A stretch of DNA of 64,000 nucleotides, from contig NZ_CABVII010000012.1 in assembly GCF_902497995.1 (NCBI RefSeq), positions 1 to 64,000 of the forward strand, given 5' to 3'. Shown here piece after piece: positions 35,661 to 44,913 of the stretch; within the stretch, counting starts at the first letter, position 1, and each line of letters begins with the position of its first letter. A model generated the notes under the pieces. The model saw only the letters and a list, made by a program, of their open reading frames with translations, searched no databases and was not told the DNA's origin. The DNA comes from Pseudomonas fluorescens (lineage in GTDB: Bacteria > Pseudomonadota > Gammaproteobacteria > Pseudomonadales > Pseudomonadaceae). The position numbers were made by a program, and so were the translations under genes.

Positions 35661-36779
35661 TCAGCCCAGGTTGTCCTGAATTACGCTCAACACTTTGCGC
35701 GCCACTTCTGCCGGCGCCACGGTGTTGATGTTTTTCTCGACGGTGACCTGGACGTTTTCGCCAACCTTGCTCAGGCGAACCTGATAACGCTCGGCACGGG
35801 CTTCGACGGCTTCCTTGTCTGGCGCGCTGCCAAACAGGCTGCTGAAGAAACCAGGCTTGTCGTCTTTCTTCTCGGCTTTTTCCGCCAGGTTGATGTAGTA
35901 CAGGCCCAGGCTGCGGTTGATGTCTTCAACCCGCCATTCGCCCTGCTCCAGCGCGCGACCGACGCTTGACCAGGCACGATCCAGGTCCGTACCGACGTTC
36001 AGCACCGGGTTGCCGCTGCCGTCTTCGCTCAGGCTGACGCGGCTAGGCGTATCGAAATCACGGGAAGCCAGCATGGAGACCGAACCGCCCTTCTCCGAAA
36101 CGCGGCTCATGCTCGCGAGCATGTCGTCGACCAGTGCCGCGTCTAGGCCAGTGTTGACCGAACGGTTGGTGAAGGCCACGTCGGCGGTGCTGCCGGCAGG
36201 ACGTTGGGCGCTGACCACATAGACTTCACTGGTGTTGCGCTGCACGCCTGGCTCGATGCGGACCCGCACGCGGGTTTCGCTGTCGGTGCCGACCCCGGCT
36301 GCGCTCAGGCGCTTGGCCATCGCGGCCGACAGTTCGTCGGAATGTTGCCAGGTGGTGGTGAATTCACCGGTTTGCGGGCGCTGTTCATCCAGCCGGAAAC
36401 CATTGTCCTGGAAAAACTGCACGGCCACTGGCCAGACTTCGGCCGGCGGGCTCTGGGCCACGATCCAGCGCGTATCACCGGTCTTCTGCAGCGAGTAGGC
36501 ACCGGCAGCGTCGGCTCCAGCGGACAGCGGCTGTGGACGCGGCACGATGTATTCGCCCTTGGCGGTGTCGTCGGCCACGTTGCGCGGGATCGGCAACAGC
36601 GGATCCAGACGTTTGGCGGTGGCGACGTCCGGCGGCAATTGCATCGGTGCAGTCTGTTGCGCTTCCAGGTAATCGCTGCCACGGTCACGGAAATAACCTT
36701 CCGGGCCCCAGACCCATCCACAGCCACTGGTGCTGGAGATAATCAAGGCAAGTGCGGAAAGTCCGGCCAATCGCTTCAT
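35661..36779 (-). CDS. bamC: Outer-membrane assembly lipoprotein BamC
   Basis: 372 residues. Lipoprotein signal with lipobox STSGC (Cys20). The mature N-terminus has GYFRDRGSDYLEAQ, the conserved unstructured segment that binds BamD, followed by two helix-grip domains. It is an accessory part of the BAM complex that inserts beta-barrels into the outer membrane. It lies 17 bases after dapA, the classic dapA-bamC arrangement. Confidence 0.93.
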   Translation of the reverse strand: MKRLAGLSALALIISSTSGCGWVWGPEGYFRDRGSDYLEAQQTAPMQLPPDVATAKRLDPLLPIPRNVADDTAKGEYIVPRPQPLSAGADAAGAYSLQKTGDTRWIVAQSPPAEVWPVAVQFFQDNGFRLDEQRPQTGEFTTTWQHSDELSAAMAKRLSAAGVGTDSETRVRVRIEPGVQRNTSEVYVVSAQRPAGSTADVAFTNRSVNTGLDAALVDDMLASMSRVSEKGGSVSMLASRDFDTPSRVSLSEDGSGNPVLNVGTDLDRAWSSVGRALEQGEWRVEDINRSLGLYYINLAEKAEKKDDKPGFFSSLFGSAPDKEAVEARAERYQVRLSKVGENVQVTVEKNINTVAPAEVARKVLSVIQDNLG

Positions 36780-36796
36780 GCGTAGTGCTTCCTCAA

Positions 36797-37675
36797 TTAA
36801 ACCAGTACGCCGGACTGGCGCATGGCCTGCCGCAGCGGTTCGTGACAGGCAGCGCTGAGCCAGGTGAGCGGCAGACGGATACCGTCCGGCATCAGGCCCA
36901 TTTCATGCAGCGCCCATTTCACGGGGATAGGGTTGGATTCGATAAACAGGGTTTTATTGAGCGGCATCAGCTTTTCGTGGATCGCGCGGGCCGTGACGGC
37001 ATCGCCCTTCAAGGCGGCATTGCACATGTCGGCCATGTCGCGCGGCGCAACGTTGGCGGTCACCGAGATATTGCCTTTGCCGCCCAGCAGCATCAGCTCG
37101 ACGGCGGTGGCGTCGTCGCCGGATATCACCAGGAAGTCCTTGCTGACGCCGTCGATGATGGCTTTGGCACGGGACAGGTCGCCGGTGGCTTCCTTGATGC
37201 CGATGATGTTCTTCACGGTCGACAGGCGGATCACGGTGTCGGCCAGCATGTCGCACGCGGTGCGGCCAGGCACGTTATACAGGATCTGCGGGATGTCGAC
37301 GGCTTCGGCGATGGCCTTGAAGTGCAGGTACAAGCCTTCCTGGGTCGGCTTGTTGTAGTACGGCGTCACCAGCAGGCAAGCGTCGGCACCGGCGATCTTC
37401 GCATTGGTGGTCAGCTCGATCGCTTCGCGTGTCGAGTTGGCGCCGGTACCGGCGATCACCGGAATGCGCCCTGCAACCTGCTTGACCACGTAACGAATCA
37501 CTTCGATGTGCTCGTTCACGTCGAGGGTGGCCGATTCACCTGTAGTGCCGACCGCCACGATGGCGTGGGTGCCGTTTTGCAGGTGAAAGTCCACCAGTTT
37601 GCTCAGGCTGTCCCAGTCCAGACGACCTTGTGCATCCATGGGTGTGACCAGTGCCACCATACTGCCCGCAATCAT
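36797..37675 (-). CDS. dapA: 4-hydroxy-tetrahydrodipicolinate synthase
   Basis: 292 residues from the ATG at 37675. The Schiff-base lysine is Lys161 in IIGIKEATGDL, with Tyr133 in ILYNVPGRT, Thr44/Thr45 in GTTGES and Tyr107 in TPYYNKPTQ. It condenses pyruvate with aspartate semialdehyde, the first step to lysine and diaminopimelate. It is divergent from gcvR and leads into bamC. Confidence 0.97.
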   Translation of the reverse strand: MIAGSMVALVTPMDAQGRLDWDSLSKLVDFHLQNGTHAIVAVGTTGESATLDVNEHIEVIRYVVKQVAGRIPVIAGTGANSTREAIELTTNAKIAGADACLLVTPYYNKPTQEGLYLHFKAIAEAVDIPQILYNVPGRTACDMLADTVIRLSTVKNIIGIKEATGDLSRAKAIIDGVSKDFLVISGDDATAVELMLLGGKGNISVTANVAPRDMADMCNAALKGDAVTARAIHEKLMPLNKTLFIESNPIPVKWALHEMGLMPDGIRLPLTWLSAACHEPLRQAMRQSGVLV

Positions 37676-38003
37676 GCAACCGCTCCTGCCGGAAAAAGAG
37701 AGCGGTAATGGTACTGGCGCCAAGATGCTTGTACAAGCGAAGTACTGCGCTGCTGCCATTCCCCTTGGCGCTGCTTTTCGCTACCCTTCAGACTTTGATC
37801 GGTACTGATAAGCTCGCAAGCCGGGTTCCAGCCTCCATTTTCGGCATCACAAGCCCCGATCCAGCGTTGCCATCCTTCGCTCTCGCCACTCTTGAGCAGG
37901 TTGCAACCCTCCGGTTCGGGTTTTCTGAATTCGCATCCGCAGGCTCGTCCCCGGCAAAAATGCCCATAAAAGTATCGACCGCTCATCGCTTTAGGAATGC
38001 TGC
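37676..38003. promoter_or_regulatory. Divergent dapA/gcvR promoter region
   Basis: 328 bases without a convincing gene. Next to dapA a short hairpin is possible (CGCTC near 37681 with GAGCG near 37701). It must hold promoters for both directions; I could not single out -35/-10 pairs with confidence. Confidence 0.45.
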
Positions 38004-38564
38004 ATGTCCACCCCCACAGTTCGCGAACAATTCCTTGTCATCAGTGCCCTCGGCGCCAACCCCATGGAGCTGACTAACGTCCTGTGCCGCGCCAGCCATG
38101 AAAACCGCTGCGCCGTGGTTACCTCTCGCCTGACCCGTCATGGCGAGTGCAGTGCGTTGATCCTCGAGATCTCCGGCAGCTGGGATGCCCTGGCGCGCCT
38201 CGAAGGCAGCCTGTCGAGCCTCGCCAAGAAGCACGCCTTCACCGTCAATGTGGTGCGCAGTGCGGCGCTGGAGAATCGCCCCCAGGCCCTGCCGTACGTC
38301 GCTTATGTCAGCTCGGCCTACCGCTCGGACATCATCAACGAGCTGTGCCAGTTCTTCATGGACCACAACGTCGAGCTGGAAAACCTGACCTGCGACACCT
38401 ATCAGGCGCCCCAGACCGGCGGCACCATGCTCAATGCCACATTTACCGTGACCTTGCCGGCCGGCGTGCAGATCAGCTGGCTGCGCGATCAGTTCCTGGA
38501 TTTCGCCGATGCGCTGAACCTGGACGCCCTGATCGAACCTTGGCGCCCACAAAACCCAATGTAA
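38004..38564 (+). CDS. gcvR: Glycine cleavage system transcriptional repressor-like, ACT domains
   Basis: 186 residues with two ACT-type domains (about 10-85 and 95-170): REQFLVISALGANPMELTNV at the start and PYVAYVSSAYRSDIINELC in the second half. GcvR acts by binding GcvA rather than DNA. It is 10 bases upstream of bcp and divergent from dapA, a conserved arrangement in gammaproteobacteria. Whether it regulates glycine cleavage here is not shown. Confidence 0.85.
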   Translation: MSTPTVREQFLVISALGANPMELTNVLCRASHENRCAVVTSRLTRHGECSALILEISGSWDALARLEGSLSSLAKKHAFTVNVVRSAALENRPQALPYVAYVSSAYRSDIINELCQFFMDHNVELENLTCDTYQAPQTGGTMLNATFTVTLPAGVQISWLRDQFLDFADALNLDALIEPWRPQNPM

Positions 38565-38574
38565 GGAAGCTTTC

Positions 38575-39048
38575 ATGGCCGTTGCCATCGACCAACCGGT
38601 TGCCGATTTCGAAGCGCCCGCCACCAATGGGCAGACCATCAGCCTGGCAAACCTGAAAGGCAAGCAAGTCGTTATCTACTTCTATCCGAAGGACAGCACG
38701 CCTGGCTGCACCACCCAGGGTCAGGGTTTTCGCGATCAGCTCGACGCCTTTAAAGCGGCCAATACCGAAGTCTTCGGCGTGTCCCGCGACAGCCTGAAGT
38801 CCCACGAGAACTTCAAGGCCAAGCAGGCGTTTACCTTTGAGCTGATCAGCGACAAGGAAGAAGCGCTGTGTCAGCTGTTTGATGTGATCAAGTTGAAGAA
38901 GCTGTATGGCAAGGAATACATGGGGGTTGATCGCAGCACGTTCCTGATTGATAAGGATGGCGTGCTGCGTCAGGAATGGCGGGGGGTGAAGGTGCCGGGG
39001 CATGTGGGTGCGGTGTTGGCGGCTGCGCAGGCGTTGAACGAGGCCTGA
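38575..39048 (+). CDS. bcp: Thioredoxin-dependent peroxiredoxin, BCP/PrxQ family
   Basis: 157 residues. The peroxidatic cysteine is Cys45 in DSTPGCTTQGQGFRD. The resolving cysteine found five residues later in E. coli BCP is absent (Gln50), so it uses another thiol or works as a 1-Cys enzyme; one other cysteine lies in EEALCQLFD. It reduces peroxides in the cytosol. Start 10 bases after gcvR, with AAGGAAG upstream. Confidence 0.92.
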   Translation: MAVAIDQPVADFEAPATNGQTISLANLKGKQVVIYFYPKDSTPGCTTQGQGFRDQLDAFKAANTEVFGVSRDSLKSHENFKAKQAFTFELISDKEEALCQLFDVIKLKKLYGKEYMGVDRSTFLIDKDGVLRQEWRGVKVPGHVGAVLAAAQALNEA

Positions 39049-39071
39049 TTATTTGGCGTCCTTTCGGACGC

Positions 39072-39193
39072 CTTCGCGGGCAAGTCGGATCGCCGCACCG
39101 CTCGCTCCTACAGGTATTGTGTCGATCGCGAGATCTGGCACGACACAAATACTGTAGGAGCGAGCGGTGCGGCGATCCGACTTGCCCGCGAAG
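39072..39193. repeat. Near-perfect 122-bp palindrome
   Basis: Arms of 42 identical bases (39072-39113 and 39152-39193) begin CTTCGCGGGCAAGTCGGATC and end CCTACAG. The centre is also nearly palindromic: GTATTGTGTCG against CGACACAAATAC, with one extra base. It lies between the convergent genes bcp and the AI-2E family gene and would form a long hairpin in RNA or a cruciform. Confidence 0.95.
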
Positions 39194-39212
39194 AGGCCCT
39201 CAAGGCCGACGC

Positions 39213-40286
39213 TTAAAGCAGCGGCGCCACCACCGGCTCTTTGCGCGGCCAGGCATCCAGCACTGCCTTGAACAGCGTCGCCAGGGGAATCGCAAAGAAT
39301 ACCCCCCAAAACCCCCACAACCCGCCAAACAACAGCACCGCACAGATGATGGCCACCGGGTGCAGGTTGACCGCTTCCGAGAACAACAGCGGCACCAGCA
39401 CATTGCCGTCCAGGACCTGGATGATGCCGTAGACCGCCATCAAATAGATGAACTGATCGCTCCAGCCCCACTGGAACAGCGCGATCAGCAGCACCGGCAC
39501 GGTCACCACCACCGCTCCGACATAGGGCACCACCACCGACACCCCCACCAGCAGCGCCAGCAGCGCCGCATAGTTGAGCCCCAGCACCACGAAACCGATA
39601 TAGGTGGCGCCGCCGCAAATGAAGATCTCGATGACCTTGCCGCGAATGTAGTTGGCGATCTGCCGGTTCATCTCGTGGGCAACGCGGGTGATCAGCGCCC
39701 GCTCGCGAGGCAGATAGCCGCGCACCCACTGGCCGATCATTTCCCGGTCCTTGAGAAAGAAAAACACCAGGATCGGTACCAGCACCAGATAGATCATGAT
39801 GTTCACCAGCAGCGGCAAGCTCGACAGCGAGAACGTCAGCGCCCACTGGCCGAAATTACCGATCTCGCCCCGCGCCACTTCGATGGCCCGCAGCACCTGC
39901 TCATCGGACACCAGATGCGGGTAACGCTCGGGCAGCAGCAATAACAGTGACTGCCACTTGGCGAGCATGCCGGGCAATTCGTTGAACAAGGTGATCAGTT
40001 GATGCCAGAGCAACGGCACCACCACCACGATGAACACCAGCAGCAGCCCCATGAATAACGCAAAGACCAGCCCCACCGCCGCGCCACCCGGCATGCGCAG
40101 GCGTTCGAGCGTCACCACCAGGCCCTGCATCAGATACGCCAGCACCATCCCGGCAAGCACCGGCGCGAGCATGCCACCGAGCGTCAGTACGGCGGTAAAC
40201 GCCAGAAACAGCAGCACGGCAAGCACCACGGCTTCTTCGTCGGAAAAATAGCGCTGAATCCAGTCGCGTAACACCTTGAACATCAA
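39213..40286 (-). CDS. AI-2E transporter family membrane protein (PerM-like)
   Basis: 357 residues. About eight membrane helices with the family's long central soluble part; ANYIRGKVIEIFICGGATYIGF, PYVGAVVVTVPVLLIAL and LLFSEAVNLHPVAIICAVLLFGGLWGFWGVFFAIPLATL are family features (the last in overlapping short pieces). Members export small solutes or ions; few are proven AI-2 exporters. It follows the tusA-like gene by 29 bases. Confidence 0.85.
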   Translation of the reverse strand: MMFKVLRDWIQRYFSDEEAVVLAVLLFLAFTAVLTLGGMLAPVLAGMVLAYLMQGLVVTLERLRMPGGAAVGLVFALFMGLLLVFIVVVVPLLWHQLITLFNELPGMLAKWQSLLLLLPERYPHLVSDEQVLRAIEVARGEIGNFGQWALTFSLSSLPLLVNIMIYLVLVPILVFFFLKDREMIGQWVRGYLPRERALITRVAHEMNRQIANYIRGKVIEIFICGGATYIGFVVLGLNYAALLALLVGVSVVVPYVGAVVVTVPVLLIALFQWGWSDQFIYLMAVYGIIQVLDGNVLVPLLFSEAVNLHPVAIICAVLLFGGLWGFWGVFFAIPLATLFKAVLDAWPRKEPVVAPLL

Positions 40287-40315
40287 TAATCCCTTAGAAA
40301 CGAACGCAGCAGGTT

Positions 40316-40555
40316 TCAGGCTTTTTTCAACCAGTAGCGGTAAACGCCCGCCTCATCTTCTTCACGCAGCAGCGTATGACCGGCCAATCGGGCAAAGGTG
40401 CGAAAGTCGCGCTGCGAGCCCGCATCAGTGGCGATCACCTTGAGCACTGCGCCGCTGGCCATGCGATTGAGTTCCAGTTTGGCCTTGAGTAACGGCAGCG
40501 GGCAATTGAGGCCGCTGGCGTCGAGTTCGGCGTCGTGGGCTACAGCATCGGTCAT
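40316..40555 (-). CDS. TusA-family sulfurtransferase
   Basis: 79 residues. The active-site motif is LDASGLNCPLPLLKAK with Cys18, and the alpha/beta sandwich ends in RYWLKKA. TusA-like proteins carry persulfide sulfur to tRNA thiolation or other pathways. This copy is in an operon with the AI-2E family gene and divergent from the M48 protease; it may be a paralogue rather than tusA itself. Confidence 0.88.
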   Translation of the reverse strand: MTDAVAHDAELDASGLNCPLPLLKAKLELNRMASGAVLKVIATDAGSQRDFRTFARLAGHTLLREEDEAGVYRYWLKKA

Positions 40556-40653
40556 TGCATCACTCCGGGTCAGGTGGTCGAGGGGCTTAGAATATCTGGT
40601 CCCAAGCGTGGTGTCCGGCTACAGTAAGGTCTTTGTCGACAAAGGCTTTGTGC

Positions 40654-42087
40654 ATGACTTTTTTGCGCCCTACCCTGCTGACGCTCGCTTGCCTGCTCGC
40701 CTCACCGGGCTTCGCCGACGACCTGCCGTCACTCGGCGACGCCAGTTCTGCCATTGTCTCGCCGCAACAGGAACACCAATTGGGCCGGGCCTGGCTGGCG
40801 ATGTTGCGCAGCCAGGTTTCCCAGCTCAACGACCCACAGCTCAAGGACTACGTCGAATCCAGCGTCTACCGGCTGGTGGAGACCAGCCAGCTCAATGACC
40901 GGCGCCTGGAGTTCATCCTGATCAACAGCCCGCAGCTCAACGCCTTCGCGGCACCGGGCGGAATCGTCGGGGTCAATGGCGGTTTGTTCCTCAATGCCCA
41001 GACCGAAGGCGAATATGCCTCGGTACTGGCTCACGAATTGGCTCACTTGTCGCAACGTCACTTTGCCCGTGGCGTCGAAGCCCAACAGCGCATGCAGGTA
41101 CCGATGATGGCCGCACTGCTGGCCGGGATCGTGATTGCCGCGGCCGGTGCCGGCGACGCGGGGATCGCCGCCATTGCCGGTACGCAGGCAGCGGCGATTC
41201 AGGAACAGCGGCGCTTCTCGCGTCAGAATGAACAGGAAGCCGACCGAATCGGCATTCTCAATCTGGTAAAGGCCGGTTACGACCCGCGCTCGATGCCGAC
41301 CATGTTCGAGCGTTTGTCGCGCCAATACCGCTTCGACGCCAAGCCACCGGAATTCCTGCTGACTCACCCGGTGACCGAATCGCGGATCGCCGACACCCGC
41401 AACCGTGCCGAACAAGCCAAGCCGGGCGGTATCGAAGACACCATGCGCTATCAACTGATTCGTGCTCGGGTTCAGCTGATTTATGAAGAAACCCCGGGCC
41501 TGGGCGCCAAGCGCTTCCGCGCCCAGCTGGATGAAAACCCGAAGAACGATGTCGCGCGCTACGGCCTGGCGATCGCCCAGATCAAGGGCGGCCAGCTGAA
41601 CGAAGCTCGTGAGAACCTGGCGTCGTTGCTGGCCAAGTCGCCGAACGAGATCATCTACAACCTGGCTCAGGTCGATCTGGATATCACCAACAATCGGCTG
41701 GCCGATGCTCAGTCCCGGGTGGACCGGATGCTGACTCAGTATCCGGGCAACTATCCGCTGAACTCAGTGCGTGTCGACCTGCTGCTCAAGCAAAACCGTG
41801 CGCCCGAAGCGGAAAAAGCCCTGGAGAATCTGCTCAAGAGTCGTCCGGACGATCCGGACGTCTGGTACATGGTGGCCGAGACTCGGGGCCTGTCGGGCAA
41901 CATCATCGGCCTGCATCAGGCCCGTGCCGAGTACTTCGCCCTGGTCGGCGATTACCGCCAGGCCATTCAGCAACTGGACTTCGCCAAGCGCAAGGCCGGC
42001 ACCAACTTCCCGCTGTCGTCGCGGATCGACGCGCGGCAACGGGAGCTGATGGAACAGGAGCGCATGATCAAGGACATGATGGGCTGA
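40654..42087 (+). CDS. bepA: Periplasmic M48 metalloprotease with TPR repeats (BepA-like)
   Basis: 477 residues from the ATG at 40654. The signal peptide ends near SPGFA (about 22). Zinc motif HELAHL with His127, Glu128 and His131, and the third ligand in RQNEQEADRIG. The C-terminal half (about 290-470) is TPR-like. BepA quality-controls LptD and other outer-membrane assembly. It is monocistronic with a terminator 18 bases downstream. Confidence 0.9.
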   Translation: MTFLRPTLLTLACLLASPGFADDLPSLGDASSAIVSPQQEHQLGRAWLAMLRSQVSQLNDPQLKDYVESSVYRLVETSQLNDRRLEFILINSPQLNAFAAPGGIVGVNGGLFLNAQTEGEYASVLAHELAHLSQRHFARGVEAQQRMQVPMMAALLAGIVIAAAGAGDAGIAAIAGTQAAAIQEQRRFSRQNEQEADRIGILNLVKAGYDPRSMPTMFERLSRQYRFDAKPPEFLLTHPVTESRIADTRNRAEQAKPGGIEDTMRYQLIRARVQLIYEETPGLGAKRFRAQLDENPKNDVARYGLAIAQIKGGQLNEARENLASLLAKSPNEIIYNLAQVDLDITNNRLADAQSRVDRMLTQYPGNYPLNSVRVDLLLKQNRAPEAEKALENLLKSRPDDPDVWYMVAETRGLSGNIIGLHQARAEYFALVGDYRQAIQQLDFAKRKAGTNFPLSSRIDARQRELMEQERMIKDMMG

Positions 42088-42105
42088 CGCCTTTTGCGAA
42101 CGCAT

Positions 42106-42136
42106 AAAAAACCGCCCTTTCGAGGCGGTTTTTTTG
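42106..42136 (+). terminator. Rho-independent terminator after bepA
   Basis: AAAAAACCGCC, short loop (CTTTCGA), GGCGGTTTTTTT: a GC stem flanked by A and T runs, just after the bepA stop. Confidence 0.93.
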
Positions 42137-42164
42137 TAGGAGCAGCCGGTCGACGCTCGATTGA

Positions 42165-42296
42165 TCCGGGCGGCGTTCCGACGATGGACGTCAACGATAA
42201 CGCGTTCTTTCTGAATGAACGCGTCGCCCTTGAGACCATCGTCGGAACGCCGCCCGGAGCAAGCTCGCTCCTACATTCCTACATTCCTACATTCCG
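42165..42296. repeat. Inverted repeat with 23-bp perfect arms, then a CTACATTC octamer run
   Basis: TCCGGGCGGCGTTCCGACGA (start of the 23-base left arm, 42165-42187) is perfectly mirrored at 42236-42258. An inner ACGCGTTC/GAACGCGT pair lies inside. From about 42270 the octamer CTACATTC is repeated three times head to tail. It lies between the convergent genes bepA and mucD. Confidence 0.9.
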
Positions 42297-42305
42297 ACAG
42301 CCGGA

Positions 42306-43733
42306 TTATTCAGCCAGCTTGAAGGTGATGAAGCTGGCGCGCCCCTGACGCAGAACCCGCATCGACACCGAGCGGTTCTTCGGCAGCGCCTTGGCGATAT
42401 CGGTGAACTCCTTGCTGGAACCAATCGCCTGATTGTTCAGGTGAGTGATCACATCGCCAGGCTGCAAGCCGATCAGGGCAGCAGGACCGTCCTGGACTTC
42501 CTTGATGACCACGCCGCCTTTGAGGTCGTAGGCTTTCTTCTGTTCCTCGGTCAGCTCGGCCACGGAAACACCCAGGCGATTGCTGCTACGCTCGACACTG
42601 GATTTTGGCAGGGCGTCCAGCTCCTTGCCTTCTTCAGGAATAGCGCCAACCGTCAGTGCGACGTTCTTGCGCTTGCCTTCGCGGATCACTTCCAGATCAG
42701 CTTTCGAGCCGGCCTTCAGCGCGCCGACCAGGTGCGGCAGATCGGCGGACATGACGATCGGTTGGCCGTTCATGCTCAGGATCACGTCGCCGACTTGCAG
42801 ACCACCCTTGGCAGCCGGGCCGTCATCCTGGATCTGAGCCACCAGCGCACCGGCAGGCTTTTCAAGACCAAACGACTCGGCCAGGTCCTTGTTCACTTCC
42901 TGGATGACCACGCCTAACCAGCCACGGCTGACCTTGCCGCCGCTTTTCAGCTGGTTGGAAACGTCCATGGCCACGTCGATCGGAATCGCGAACGACACGC
43001 CCATGAAGCCGCCGGAACGGGTGTAGATCTGCGAGTTGATCCCCACCACCTCGCCCGCCAGGTTGAACAGCGGACCACCGGAGTTACCCGGATTGATCGG
43101 CACGTCGGTCTGGATGAACGGCACATAGTTTTCGTTCGGCAAACTGCGACCGATGGCGCTGACGATGCCCTGGGTCACGGTGTGGTCGAAACCGAACGGC
43201 GAGCCGATCGCCACCACCCATTGGCCAGCCTTCAGATCCTGGGATTTGCCGAGCCTCAGGACCGGCAGGTCCTTGCCTTCGATTTTCAGCAGGGCCACGT
43301 CGGAACGCGGATCGGTGCCGACCAGCTTGGCTTTCAATTCGCTGCGGTCAGCCAGGCGGACGAGGATTTCGTCGGCATCGGCAATCACATGGTTGTTGGT
43401 CAGGATGTAGCCGTCAGGCGAGATGATGAAACCCGACCCCAGGGACTGGGCTTCACGCTGACGATCACCCCGTGGCGTACGCGGTTGTGGCGGCATGCCG
43501 CGCTCGAAGAACTCGCGCAGCATCGGCGGCAAGCCCTCGAGGTCGGGCATCTGCTCGTTCACTTTACGGTCCGGCAGTTTCTGCGTGGTACTGATGTTCA
43601 CGACCGCCGGCGAGGCTTGCTCGACCAGCTGCGTAAAATCAGGCAGTTCGACCGCTTGCGCAGGAATAGCCTGACCAAGCACCAGTACGGTGGCAACCAC
43701 GGAGAGATAAGACTTCAAACTGAGTATCGACAT
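42306..43733 (-). CDS. mucD: Periplasmic DegP/HtrA-type serine protease MucD
   Basis: 475 residues from the ATG at 43733. Signal peptide ending near IPAQA. Trypsin-like domain with the His in TNNHVIADAD, the Asp in GTDPRSDVALLKIEG, and the Ser in NPGNSGGPL; two PDZ domains follow (about 270-360 and 385-475). It degrades misfolded envelope proteins and lowers AlgU activity. It is the last gene of the algU operon, 209 bases after mucB; that gap may hold its own promoter. Confidence 0.95.
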   Translation of the reverse strand: MSILSLKSYLSVVATVLVLGQAIPAQAVELPDFTQLVEQASPAVVNISTTQKLPDRKVNEQMPDLEGLPPMLREFFERGMPPQPRTPRGDRQREAQSLGSGFIISPDGYILTNNHVIADADEILVRLADRSELKAKLVGTDPRSDVALLKIEGKDLPVLRLGKSQDLKAGQWVVAIGSPFGFDHTVTQGIVSAIGRSLPNENYVPFIQTDVPINPGNSGGPLFNLAGEVVGINSQIYTRSGGFMGVSFAIPIDVAMDVSNQLKSGGKVSRGWLGVVIQEVNKDLAESFGLEKPAGALVAQIQDDGPAAKGGLQVGDVILSMNGQPIVMSADLPHLVGALKAGSKADLEVIREGKRKNVALTVGAIPEEGKELDALPKSSVERSSNRLGVSVAELTEEQKKAYDLKGGVVIKEVQDGPAALIGLQPGDVITHLNNQAIGSSKEFTDIAKALPKNRSVSMRVLRQGRASFITFKLAE

Positions 43734-43942
43734 ACAGCTCCCATTACGACGAGCAGGGTTAAGCGATATGGAGCAAGGAACACCGGTCACGACAGGCCGG
43801 CATTTTTGTTCCGGGAACAACAGACAAGGCCAGAGCCGAGATGCCCTGACCTATAAAAAATTTTCGGGATATTTGCAAATGAAAATGCTCAGCAAACATT
43901 TCGACGTCTCGCCGACGAGGTGATAATGGCCGAAAAATCAGC

Positions 43943-44905
43943 TCACTGCTTGCTGGATGCAGCGCTTTCGTTACGCATGGACAGCGCAATGCGTTCAGCG
44001 GTGCCAGCAGGAATTTCACCGACCACGGTGACCATCATTTCGCCCTGAGGGGTATTCAAGCGCCGGGATACAGCAACGGTCGGGCCCAACTGAACGCGAG
44101 TATCGATGACGGCTGCGCCATTCAAGGGCTCGAGGAATACCGAGAAACGGGCCAGACCATCGTCAAACATCAGACTGTTGACCTGGATTTTGGTCTGCGG
44201 ATCCTTGCGTGCGGTACTGCTGGTCAGCTCGAAACCGGGTGGCAACCAGTCCGAATGCCAGGCTTGGGCAACCTTGGCTGCAGAAGCCTTGTCGCTATCA
44301 AGGGCAATAGCCTTGCAGTCGTCGCCCGGCTGCAAGTCTCTGTCCGCCGGCATGTCGGTGGTATTGAGCTGCGTGAACTGGAATCGCTCCAGCAACTGCC
44401 CTTTTTCATTGACCAGCAATGACTTGAGAGGCAGGCCGGTTTCTTTATCCAGATGCAGTTCAAACCCATAGCGATGCTGATCGCGAGGCGTCAGGGAAAT
44501 GATCACTGCCGAACGCCCGGCCACACGCGACTTGCCAATGACGGCAAGGTCATACCAATTCTTGAGCTTTTGAGGATCGAGTGCACGAGCAGCGGAACTC
44601 GGGGCATCCCCGAGTCCTGCAATCAGGGTGCCGCTGACGCATTGAGTATGCCCATCAATGCGCACGACTTCCTGGGCCGAGCCGTCGAGCTGGAGCAAAC
44701 GCTCGCGGACCTTGCCATCCTGGACGCTGTGCCAGATGTTATGGGTAGAAAAGCTACCGTTACGCTCGTAGACGAAAGTACCGTGAAAGCTTTGCTGTTG
44801 CTCGGCCTGGCCCAGACGGGTCAACCAGTCCTGGGCTTCATCGGCATGGGCTGGAACAACGAACCAGCCAGCGAGCAGAAGCGTAAGTAGAGGTATGGAG
44901 CGCAT
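43943..44905 (-). CDS. mucB: Sigma-E regulator MucB (RseB family)
   Basis: 320 residues. Signal peptide ending near VVPAHA. The LolA-like N-terminal domain (LTRLGQAEQQQSFHGTFVYER) and the smaller C-terminal domain match MucB/RseB. It sits in the periplasm, binds MucA and shields it from the AlgW protease; lipid or lipopolysaccharide signals relieve it. It follows mucA by 8 bases. Confidence 0.94.
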   Translation of the reverse strand: MRSIPLLTLLLAGWFVVPAHADEAQDWLTRLGQAEQQQSFHGTFVYERNGSFSTHNIWHSVQDGKVRERLLQLDGSAQEVVRIDGHTQCVSGTLIAGLGDAPSSAARALDPQKLKNWYDLAVIGKSRVAGRSAVIISLTPRDQHRYGFELHLDKETGLPLKSLLVNEKGQLLERFQFTQLNTTDMPADRDLQPGDDCKAIALDSDKASAAKVAQAWHSDWLPPGFELTSSTARKDPQTKIQVNSLMFDDGLARFSVFLEPLNGAAVIDTRVQLGPTVAVSRRLNTPQGEMMVTVVGEIPAGTAERIALSMRNESAASSKQ

Positions 44906-44913
44906 GGTCCTCC

